A DNA stretch of 64,000 bases, from NCBI GenBank assembly GCA_009667805.1, contig CM019066.1:4712001-4776000 (forward strand), given 5' to 3'. A model generated the notes under the pieces. That model was not told the DNA's origin. It made no database searches and saw only the letters and a program-made list of their open reading frames with translations. Source of the stretch: Leptobrachium leishanense. Lineage: Eukaryota; Chordata; Amphibia; Anura; Megophryidae. The translations under genes and the position numbers were made by a program. Below, piece by piece: positions 34,725 through 44,338 of this stretch; the stretch's first letter is position 1, and every line of letters starts with the position of its first letter.

Positions 34725-35219
34725 CAAGGCTCAAAATTTCAAGGCTCAAAATTTCAGGGTCCAAGCTACTAGCCAGGCCATAAGAGTTACTCGCCGCCAA
34801 ATGCTCCATCTAACCCCTTCCCAGCCCTTAACTCTGCCCCTAAACACCCCCCATAAATTATTTTATGAAATTACACTGTTAAAAGTTTTGTTTAGAATAA
34901 AGTTACAAAAATAACATTAATACCCAGACATCAGACCTCAGATACATGTATACCCGGTCATCAGACCCCAGTGTGAGCAGAGCGAGGAGGCAGGGAACCT
35001 CCTCTCCACCCCCTGCCAGTGACAGAGATGAGCTGGGTCAGGTTTGGCAGCTGATCCCTGCCACCGTGCAGCCTGGGGAAGGGGGGGGCTGCGCGGCGGC
35101 ACCGCTGGAATACGCAGCACAAAATCATTTATTGTGATGCCTGTGTGTGCATTTCCACTCGCCCTCACTTAATTTCCACTCGCCAAATGCGAGTAGGCGA
35201 GTGGAAATTTTGAGCCCTG
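34725..35219. mobile_element. Non-autonomous hAT, 495 bp
   Basis: Ends CAAGGCTCAAAATTTC and GAAATTTTGAGCCCTG match at 15 of 16. Flanked by ACCCATGG (34717-34724) and ACCTATGG (35220-35227), an 8-bp duplication with one difference. The left end is partly duplicated (AAGGCTCAAAATTTC twice). Confidence 0.82.
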
Positions 35220-35227
35220 ACCTATGG

Positions 35228-36050
35228 TACAGATTTAATACACTACACACTAATGAAAAATGTGTGCAAAACTGGCAATCCACATGATTATAAAATGACA
35301 CAAAGCTTATTATACACAAAATAGAAACTTGAGACTGCTGACTACTACTACCTAACAAAGTGTCCTCCTCCAGCTCTGAGGAGAACATTATATTTGGATT
35401 CTTAAAAACAATGGATTTGCAAATGATAATGTCAGGATTGATAAGGAATAGGTGAATAAATGTAGAAGAAAAGGTCAATAAATTTAACAACAAACATTCA
35501 ATCTCCCAAAATAATAATGTCACTGCAAACTAAAGGTAACGAAGCCTTATCTGCGATTATAACTAAAAGTTCAACAGGACTTTAGATCAGAAATGGAATA
35601 GATTTAAAGAGCAAAAGGATCAAACAGAAGGTGTACGTCAGCTAGAGATACATTTCTAATAAGCCACTAAGAAGAATTGTTTCCAGACAGAATGCAATTC
35701 TCATGTTTTTTTGTTTTCTATTTACTTGTGACTTGTGAGCAGGACCCTCACGTAATGGCCCAGATATTAGGGGCCCTTTACCAACCAAGTCATTATAGGA
35801 ACAATCCAAGACCCCCCCCCCCCACCTCTAGATGCTGCTCTGTCAGGATCTGTCCAATAATTTTTTGTTTTTTGTAGTCCACTTTAGATGATTTTCTCCC
35901 TCGGCTCGCACTGTTTCCCCCCTTCAGCTCAGGGCTTCTGAAATGCGGATGTCCCTGCAGCTTCTAATGCTGTTTGCAAAGCGTCTAACTTTCATTTGTA
36001 CGCTCACGCTGCGATAAATGCTTAGTTTCTGCAACCTGCGGATATTTTCC
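35228..36050. other. No gene recognised
   Basis: AT-rich, with a C run at 35812-35823. No protein motif or terminal repeats seen. Confidence 0.5.
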
Positions 36051-36051
36051 A

Positions 36052-36640
36052 GGGCTGACCCAAGACACTGTGCTGCCTGGGTCAGAGGATGAAATGTCGT
36101 CCCCCCCAAAAAAAAAGCAACGTATCACAGAACTCCAAAGCAATAAATAACTCACACTCATACACATTGCACAATACTGTGAGCTTTATTGCTGTGGAGC
36201 TCTGTAATGTCATAATGTGCAGGGTATGAGCGTATCGGAATGCCACAGAAATAAAAGTCACAATAATGTGCAGTGTGTATGAGCGTATCACAGTGCTCCA
36301 CAGCAATAAAATTCACAGCAATGTGCAGTGTATCACAGAGCTCCACACATCCCGCCACAGTCACAACCATATACCCACACATGTGGTCACACATCTTCAC
36401 ATACAGTCACACATACACACACACACAGTCACATATCCAAGCAAACACAGTAACACATCCACATACTTACCCACACACACACACACCCCTGCAACAGGGC
36501 AAGTCTAAGTCCAGGCGGCCACCTGGCCTAGTCATAGCCCCCATGGCAGCCAGGTCTAGGCAAGGCCCTGGCTGCTGCCTCATGCCTCAGGCTTTGACAG
36601 GACGCCAAAATGCTGCCAATGGCAAAGGGCTGTCTGGAGC
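36052..36640. mobile_element. hAT-like non-autonomous fragment with satellite and CA-rich tract
   Basis: Begins CAGGGCTGACCCAAGACACT, a hAT-type terminus, and near the other end has GACGCCAAAATGCTGCC. It carries about four units of the 57-bp satellite (36118-36345) and a CACA-rich tract (36400-36490). Exact ends and target duplication were not found. Confidence 0.45.
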
Positions 36641-38433
36641 CATGGTTATATCTGACCCCATGGACGGGCTGGTGTTGGATATATTTCATACATGGTATGT
36701 GAGCGTCTATGTAGTGATGGATTGGTCGTCGTACGTGTATATATCCAGCCCATGTCTGCTTTCTACTCTAACACTCACTCCTACAAGCATTTGGAGAGAC
36801 AGGATGATGTCAGCACGCAATGCATGCTGACATCATTGATCCCCAACAGGCGGGAATGCACTTTCTTGCTGTCATAAAAAAATTGAGAAATCTCATATTT
36901 GAGATGTTCTACGTGCACACTATACTTACCTAGGAAACCCTGCAAATATTTAGGACTCCGATTTTAACCTTTCCTATTATAACTTGACCTTTGTTGGTTT
37001 TGCAAAACCAACACATAAAGCTAATTACTCTAAATAAAAAAAATAGGAAAATTAAAAATGGTCAAGCGACCTGTTTCCAAACAATTAGGATGGACTAACT
37101 AATGGTTTAAAGGGCAATGGGAGTGGTTTTTTTCCAGATATAATACGAACAGAACAAATGTACTTATAATCAGACCCTCTGCTTGGCCTGAATAGCATGG
37201 CGGCATGTCCTATGTAACATTTACTCGTTAGCAATGAAAGGATTTTGATTAATTCCATAATAGCTTGGTCTGTGCAACCGGTAATGACATGCTTGATAAG
37301 AAATCTGGATATAATTTCATTTTTGATGTGGATAAAGGTCAGAGGTTTAACACTATGTAAATACAGCTCCCAGTTTCCTCTTACAGCGATATATTTAAAA
37401 TGTATTTAGGAGACTAAGGTGAGAAGTGAGCTAAACCAGATTAAAATCAAGAGATAATTACTCCTGATTATCTCCCACTTTAACAATAGTAGGAAAAAAA
37501 AGGATTGAATTTCCAAATGCAAATTTCACAATCATAAAACGTATTCAAAGGTATAAGAAAAGAATACATGTTCAGACCAACGTGCTATTTACGACCCCCC
37601 AGAAAAAGGACAGAAGTACAGGCAACTCACAAGTGACAGTGTTCACCAGCCCAAACAACACTATCAATAAAGTTTTGTTTTTGAAATAGGCACTTGAATA
37701 TGGCACATGCTAGTTTTAGGGTCAGTGCTACAAAGTTTGCAGTCCTAATATTTGAGTTGCTTACTTGTCCTGCTTCATAATATGACATTTCACCCCCAGA
37801 ACCCAGCATTTCCCGAATTCTGCCTCCTCTGGTTCTGGGCTTCCCTGGCCAAGCCAATAAAAGGCAGAGACCCCCCAAGAGACATATCCTGGCTGAATAC
37901 AGACACTGCACCCCGCATCCTGCATTACGGTTAAATTCTAGTAGTGTTAAATTAGACCCTAATATAGTTTTAGCCAACATCAACTGCATCATTATTCTTT
38001 TTAAATATCTGAAAAGCTGTGCCATATAAAGTCATTTCTACTCTTTTCTTGAAGAACATCTTTTGTGTTTTACAGCACAGTCTGTGCGTGTTTGCCATTA
38101 TTTCTTTGTCCGTGTGTGTGTCTGTCAATGCCACTGTATCTCTATCAGTGTGTCAGCGTGTGTGCCTGTGTCTTTGTCATATTAACATATGTAGTGAGTA
38201 CTCATTCCTCGGCTGAAGGGGCAAATAATCCTCCAGATCCAACAATCCGTACATAAATAATATATAAAAATGGCCCAAAGATCAAACTCATAAATGCACC
38301 TCATTAATGGGGGCATACACAGCAAGAGTGGTTATATTGTAGCGATCTTTTCGGTTCAACTCGTGAAGCTTTCTCCAGGATGTGTGTCGCTGTCAAAATC
38401 GATGTGTCTCTGTCACTGTCTTTGACACCTTCA
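36641..38433. other. No gene recognised
   Basis: Mostly AT-rich unique-looking sequence. TGTGTGTCTGTC-type simple repeats at about 38090-38180. Short frames lack recognisable domains. Confidence 0.5.
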
Positions 38434-38437
38434 CTAG

Positions 38438-39668
38438 CCCTTTCGCTGCTGAGGCTTTTCCCGCCCCTGTGCTGAGGTCATTTTTACCGGTTTTGCTCAT
38501 CATTTTTAAACGTGTTTTTAAGGCTTATTTTAGTATATGACCCAGACATATTATATATCGTTCTTTCCGTCAGACTCGGTAGATTCATAATATGTCATTA
38601 TTATATGTATACGTTATGTCATGTCTGTATATTATAACAAAAAATGCAATAAAATATGTATTTTCAATAATTTACAATGTGTAAAGTGTTTTTTTTCACA
38701 TTTTAACATGCGAGCAATTGCGGTTATATTTTGTATGGGGTGCGCTTGTTAAAAAAATTAGAGATGGGGTCTCGTTACATTTTTTTTGGGGAAAATTACA
38801 CTATTTTTAACAAATGCACCGCATACAAAAATCGTTAGTGCAGCATCATTGTTCACATTATAATTGTAATGGGAACAATATTGCTGCATTAACAAACCAA
38901 AAAAAAAAAAAAAAGTGTTTATTTTTTTTTATAATTTTTTTTTAATTTTTTTTATTTTTATTTTTCATTTTATTTATTTTTTTTACAACATTTTTCACAG
39001 TAGTGTTTGGTATCGTTGGAACGGCCATGCTCTGGCCGATCCAACCATACCAAACTTTAACCCCTAACTGCCACGGATCGGGAGATAGGGAGTTCCAATG
39101 AACTCCCTATCTCCACAGTTGGTGGCAGTTAGGGGTTAAGTCCAGGACTGGCGTCATCGTGCTACGCACGATGACGCCAGTCCTCAGGGGGAGTTCCCGG
39201 AGGCTTGGCCGACATCCAAGATGTCGGCCAGCTCCGGGAAAGGATCGCGAACCGGCGCTTTTCAGCGCCGATTCGCGATCCAGCTCCCCAGGGGTTAATG
39301 CCAGGCACCATTTGGAAGGGCAGGCTGTGCCCTTCCAAATGATGCCTGGGTTAACCCCCGCAGAGCCGCCGATCGGGAGGAGAGAGGTCCGAAGGACCTC
39401 CCCCCCTCCCTTCAGGCGCCTCCTCCGCACATGCGGGGGGGGCGCCTGAATTAGGTGTCATCGCGCTGCCGCGATGACACCTAATTCCGGCGGCTGCTGT
39501 TCCGGATGCCGGGCTGACATCCAGGATGTCAGCCTGCACCGGAGTGGCCAGCGATCGGCCGGAACCCGGCCGAACGCTGACCCCAATGGGAGGACGCGCT
39601 CAGCGCGTCCTCCGCACACCAGCGGGAATGCTGAGGACGCGCTGAGCGCGTCCTCAGCATTGAAGTGG
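38438..39668. mobile_element. PiggyBac-like hairpin-chain element, copy 1 (CTAG target)
   Basis: Starts CCCTTTCGCTGCTGAGG and ends CATTGAAGTGG, with CTAG on both sides (38434-38437 and 39669-39672). AT-rich left half with long A/T runs (38897-38996); the right half is a chain of perfect or near-perfect hairpins. Almost the same sequence lies at 45984-47150 with TTAA on both sides. No transposase. The four-base duplication and CCC-type ends fit a non-autonomous piggyBac element. Confidence 0.8.
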
Positions 39669-39672
39669 CTAG

Positions 39673-39796
39673 CAAGTGATTTTTGTTGAAAAAAATGTTA
39701 TCATAACATTTATTTGAAACATGGGATGTGAAGTTATCAGGAAAAATAGAAGTTTCATACAGAAATGGTTGTTCTGACATAGTTAAAAAAGGAAAT
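39673..39796. other. Short AT-rich spacer
   Basis: No feature seen between the hairpin-chain element and the TA-type MITE. Confidence 0.5.
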
Positions 39797-39899
39797 TTGT
39801 ATTTTTCGCTCCATAAGACGCACCTGACCATAAGACGCACCTAGTTTTTAGAGGAGGAAAACAGGAAAATAAATATTCTGAAATCAAATAGTGTAATAA

Positions 39900-40400
39900 T
39901 GGATATTGCCCCAGCTCCTCTCATGGATATACTGCCCCAGCTCATGGATACTGCCCCTAGCTCATGGATACTGTCCCCCAGCTCATGGATACTGCCCCAG
40001 CTCATGGATACTGTCCCCAGCTCATGGATACTGCCCCCAGCTCATGGATACTGCCCCCAGCTCATGGATATGCCCCCCAGCTTATGGATATGCCCCAGCT
40101 CATGGATATGCCCCAGCACATGGATTTGCCCCAGCACCTGGATTTGCCCCCAACTTATGGATATGCCCCCCAGCTCATGGATATGCCCTAGCTCATGGAT
40201 ATGCCCCAGCACATGGATTTGCCCCCAACCTATGGATATGCCCCAGCTCATGGATATGCCCCAGCACATGGATTTGCCCCAGCACATGGATTTGCCCCCC
40301 AACTTATGGATATGCCCCAGCTTGCTCATGGATATGCCCCTGCAGCGCATGGATATGCCCCAGCTCGCTCATAGATATGCCCCCGCAGCGCATGGATATG
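39900..40400. repeat. ~18-23-bp minisatellite (CCCCAGCTCATGGATATG)
   Basis: About 27 units such as CTCATGGATACTGCCCCCAG and CAGCACATGGATTTGCCC. Clearly the same motif as the array at 25148-26945. Confidence 0.93.
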
Positions 40401-40595
40401 CCTCAGCTCACCTGTCGCCGCCGCGTTAGGCTCCCTCTGAGCGTGCATCCGGCGGCAGGAAGCTTGGGCACTCGCCTGGGGGAGCCGCGAGATCGCGGTC
40501 ACGTGGCTCCCCCAGGCGAGTGCCCAAGCTCCTTGCCGCCGGACGCACGCTCAGAAGGAGCCGAATGCGGCGGCGACAGGTGAGCTGAGGCATAT
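40396..40595. repeat. GC-rich near-perfect palindrome, ~95-bp arms
   Basis: ATATGCCTCAGCTCACCTG at the left pairs with CAGGTGAGCTGAGGCATAT at the right. The arms remain complementary (GGGCACTCGCCTGGGGGAGC with its complement) up to a short centre near 40495. Confidence 0.92.
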
Positions 40596-40651
40596 CATGG
40601 GGCATTCGCTTTGGGGGGAGAAAAGTGAGTCTTATGGAGCGAAAAATACGG

Positions 40652-41339
40652 TAATGTTAATTTGATCATTTTAAATTTTTCATGTATTCATTTATCCTTT
40701 ACAGAAATATTGTTGAAATGTAAGATTCTAAGTTTTAGATGGTGTCCTTCATCTTACACAATTTCAAACGGGGTCTGCATTATTATCATACAGGCAGAAA
40801 AGATATTTGTGCTAGATACAGTAACTGTGATAAATACAAACAATAAAAATGGTCCTCCTGCTTATGGGGATTTGTAGAGATCATAATGAGATTATTAGCA
40901 ATGCAGCTTCCAAAAAATACTAATGATATATAAAAATAATATCTGAATGTTGCATAATGCCTGCGTATGGAAATTACTGTAATACCTTGTATCTGTACAG
41001 TACAGGGATTTTCAGTCATTATAACCCCCTGAATCTTATCCTTCTACAGCAGTGAGTGACCCCAGAGCTCTCCCTGCATTCTGTGAAAACCCTGGCCTTG
41101 GAATGCAGCAGTAATCTATTTGATCTTTTTGTTACAGTGAGGTTTGGGGCTGCTATTTGCAGCTGGTTTTGTGTCTCTCCAGGGTGCTTGGAGGACATAA
41201 AACAAAGGATTTAATTTCTCCACATGGGACACACTTATCTTGCTTTGAAAAGGTGTGAAAATTGTCTATTGATATGCTATTGAGTGCCTTTCAATTCATT
41301 ACAATGAAAAATCGAGAACGCGATTTTGAATGTGAAAGG
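40652..41339. other. No gene recognised
   Basis: AT-rich, no terminal repeats and no protein motif. Confidence 0.5.
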
Positions 41340-41347
41340 GTTAAAGG

Positions 41348-41907
41348 TAGTGGTGCACCGAAATGGAAATTTCAGGTTCAAAGGCTTCCGTGACATCATC
41401 CCGGCGACCACCGGAGAGAGGACACTGGATGCAGGAGGACTCAGGGCCGATGTAGGTGAGTATGTTCAACGCTCTCACCCCCTCCCAACAAAATCTATCA
41501 CCTGGGCCTGGAGGCCAGCCCGAGCCCCCTGCTCGGCCAGCCTTCAGACTCAGATGAGCTCCCTGCTCGGCTGGGCCTCCAGGCTGAGCCGGGGACTCGT
41601 CTGAGCCTGGAGGCCAGCCGAGAAGGCAGCGCGGCCGGCCTCCAAGCTGAGGCGAGTCTCCGGCTCAGCTGGGCCTCTAGGCCCAGGCCAAGTCGGGAGC
41701 TCACCTGAGCCTGGATGCCGGCCAAGCACGCAGCTCGGCCAGCCTCCAGGCTCAGGCGAACCCCCGGCTTGGCCGAGCCTCCAGGCCCTATTTTGAAAGG
41801 AAAATTTTTGGGCGATTTTTTTTCAGTTGAATTTTCCATTTCAGCTGAAACCGAAAGCACCATTTTCGGCCGATAATTTCGGTGGCCGAAATTTCGGTGC
41901 ATCCCTA
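41348..41907. mobile_element. Non-autonomous hAT, 560 bp, with GC-rich internal repeats
   Basis: Ends TAGTGGTGCACCGAAAT and ATTTCGGTGCATCCCTA (15 of 17). Flanked by perfect duplications GTTAAAGG (41340-41347 and 41908-41915). The interior (41500-41790) repeats GGCCTCCAGGC-type units in both orientations. Confidence 0.92.
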
Positions 41908-42195
41908 GTTAAAGGGACACTAACACTGACTTAAGCTGCATTAAAAACAACACCACCTTATAAAAACAAACACATGATGCAGAGAATTTTGGTAGAAGAA
42001 GCGCTTCCTCCTAAAGAAATAGGAACTTCTTTCAAGTAGGGCAGAATTCTGTCTCTGTGGCTGCCTTCTAGGCAAGTCTTCATACCTCAAAGTAAGCACA
42101 AGACATAAACCAGGACATGGTGTAGCCCATAGAACCAATTGCGGCTCAAGGAAAACAAATAAAGGGAACACTCACGTGTTATGGTGTCACCCCTC

Positions 42196-42534
42196 GGACA
42201 CCAGATCTGTAAGCAGCCGGTATAACATGAAGGTACCGGATCCTCCTTTAGATGATTGCCCGTGATTCTTCTTTGGTGAAAAGAACAGCAGCAGGACCAT
42301 CAATAAGTAGATAAAAAATTCTGTTTCTTCGAGTAAAATTCAATAAAAACAATACTGAGACGCGTTTCGCAATAATATTGTTTTTATTGAATTTTACTGG
42401 AATAAACAGAATTTTTTATCTACTTATTGATGGTCCTGCTGCTGTTCTTTTCACCAAAGAAGAATCACAGGCAATCATCTAAAGGAGGATCTGGTACCTT
42501 CATATTATACCGGCTGCTTACAGATCTGGTGTCC
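42196..42534. repeat. 340-bp inverted repeat with ~20-base loop
   Basis: GGACACCAGATCTGTAAGC at the left pairs with GCTTACAGATCTGGTGTCC at the right. The arms match almost throughout (GGACCATCAATAAGTAGATA with its complement) and meet around GAGACGCGTTTCGC near 42360. Confidence 0.92.
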
Positions 42535-42644
42535 AACTGAATTGCGTCTGCCAGAGGCATTGGAGAAGGGTTCTGCGTCTATGATGCAAAATGAGCACAT
42601 ATGCTACAGTAATAATTCACACACACCTGCCATCATCCTCTATG

Positions 42645-42735
42645 TTCTTGAACCCAAGACATACTTGAAAACAAGAGAAATCTCAATGTATCCTTCCTGG
42701 TAAAATCCTTTATAAATAAATAAATAAATAAATTA
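42645..42735 (+). repeat. LINE 3' tail with (TAAA)n
   Basis: Nearly identical to 29460-29550, including CTTCCTGGTAAAATCCTTT and (ATAA)n. A severely 5'-truncated copy of the same LINE family. Confidence 0.85.
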
Positions 42736-42789
42736 TATTGTTGCTGCATTCCTTTTTATGTGCTGTTTTTTTTTCTGGGGTCAGTCAGG

Positions 42790-43118
42790 TTGTTCAGATA
42801 TGCCGTTACCACCAGCTTTTAGGAGTTTCTAAAATTATGTGCGCAAAGGCTATGCGGTAATTACCGCAAAACAGATTGTAATACCATCCTGGTACCAGCG
42901 CACATTCGCATTTGCGCTCACAATGTTAAGTATAGTACGCGCAAAGTACAGTAAGCTCACGCAGGGTTCGCAGAGGTTCACCCGCGGTAGACGATTGCGG
43001 GCGGTTGTTATGTTGACTATGTAATACGGCATTCGGCGAAAATGGTTTTACCCTTCGCGTTAATGGGTTATTGCGCCGGCGCAAACGTTTGCGTGAAGAT
43101 TGTAATTTAGCCCTGAGT
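42790..43118. mobile_element. CG-rich MITE family A, copy 2 (inverse orientation)
   Basis: Contains GCCGTTACCACCAGCTTTTA, ACAATGTTAAGTATAGTACG and AAGTACAGTAAGCTC, the complements of sequences in 8364-9087. Ends near GAAGATTGTAATTTAGCCC. About half the length of copy 1. Confidence 0.7.
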
Positions 43119-43607
43119 GGGGAGAATACTGCCTTTATTTTTATTTAGGCCTTAAGCAAGTTTTTCAATCTTTTTGCATGTTCCATGGAATGGAGTGATC
43201 AATGGAACTCATGTGAACAATATAAAGAATATAGGAATTCATTTTAGTATATTATCACATATACACGGAGATTTGCACGTTTTGCGCCATTGGGAGTTTT
43301 TTCTTTTTTATGTGTTTCACAAAATAAAATTTACCTTTTAGTCACCCTAGCTCAAATAACTGCAGAAACTAAGCTATTGTGTGTCAAGAATTTATAGAGT
43401 GCAAACAAGATTTTTAAAAAAAGTTATTTTCTTGAATTTTGCTATTGTTTTGCTATATTGTGTTAGAAAATTAATGCTGCAGAAATGTCTATTGTATAGA
43501 ATGTAATGAAAAGTACAATGGAAAGGATCACAGTACCAAGTAAATGTCACACTGCCATCTGGTGGCTAGTTTTGTGCATAGACAACGAAAACAATACAAA
43601 TACATAC
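43119..43607. other. No gene recognised
   Basis: AT-rich, no long frame and no paired ends. Confidence 0.5.
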
Positions 43608-43786
43608 AGGGTTATTCAGAGAGAGGTGAAAAGCAGGAGAATTGCCAGGAGAATGAACAATCTAGACCAAATAGCCGATTTGGAAAGTGAGATAAATGGG
43701 AGAATTGTTCTGGTTTGACTATTGACCTAGAATTTTCACTTCTCCAGTCATTCTCCTGGTTTTCACCTCTCTCTCCGAATAAACCT
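43608..43786. mobile_element. Foldback MITE, family B
   Basis: AGGGTTATTCAGAGAGAGGT at the left pairs with the complement at the right (ACCTCTCTCTCCGAATAAAC), and the arms continue through GAAAAGCAGGAGAAT. A second copy is at 63317-63495 and a diverged left end at about 40. Confidence 0.8.
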
Positions 43787-44075
43787 CATAGGATTCCACA
43801 AAGCAGTGTAACACTTCCAGCGTGCAAGGCAAGGCAGGTGCCATCACAATCCATGAAGCGACCACCTCCAAGATACCCATAGGAGGAAAGAAGAACTGAA
43901 CCAGGCACTCAATCTCATTTTACAGAAAGGTTTATTAGACAACACCTGTACAGCACAGCAAGGTTTCAGCAAATTGCCTTCATCAAGCTGAATTCATACA
44001 TTTATAATTATACAATTAATTAAAACCAATTAAACAGAAAAATCTGTTTGTAATTTACAATTAAAATCAGCAATA
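43787..44075. other. Non-coding; possible Penelope-type terminal fragment
   Basis: AAGGTTTCAGCAAATTGCCT followed by TCATCAAGC resembles Penelope-like terminal sequence. There is no coding part. Confidence 0.25.
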
Positions 44076-44279
44076 ATGAAGGCCTGAAGCACCTAAGGCG
44101 TAGTAGGGCCCTTAAGTTGCCTCTGATGTCAGGATGCAGGGAGGATTTTTCTAGAACTGTTATAATGCGTGTGGAGGTTTGAGCGGGAGAGGTGTGGGCG
44201 GAGTTACTAGGAGGGTACTTAAGGAGCGTGAAGGGAGGCTCTGCGCACCTTTTTCTCCTGAGGTAGAGCTGGTGAAAAT
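44076..44279 (+). repeat. Ngaro split repeat A1
   Basis: ATGAAGGCCTGAAGCACCTA through GAGCTGGTGAAAAT. Repeated at 51020-51220 with few differences. Confidence 0.93.
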
Positions 44280-44338
44280 CTGAGCTGCGTCAGAGAGCAG
44301 TGTTTTCGGCCTTTTTTCTTCATTTATTGTCTTGGAGG

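Larger units (their letters stand above)
39797..40651. mobile_element. TA-type MITE with minisatellite and large palindrome
   Basis: Ends GTATTTTTCGCTCCATAAGA and its inverted partner (TCTTATGGAGCGAAAAATAC) bracket a 22-bp-type minisatellite and a ~200-bp GC palindrome. TA follows the right end; the left dinucleotide is TT, so the target duplication is imperfect. No coding capacity. Frames of up to 225 codons through it are repeat artefacts. Confidence 0.75.

Noticed and set aside
38130..38420. Possible small gene upstream of the hairpin-chain element
   Set aside because: The frames coincide with TGTGTGTCTGTC-type simple repeats.
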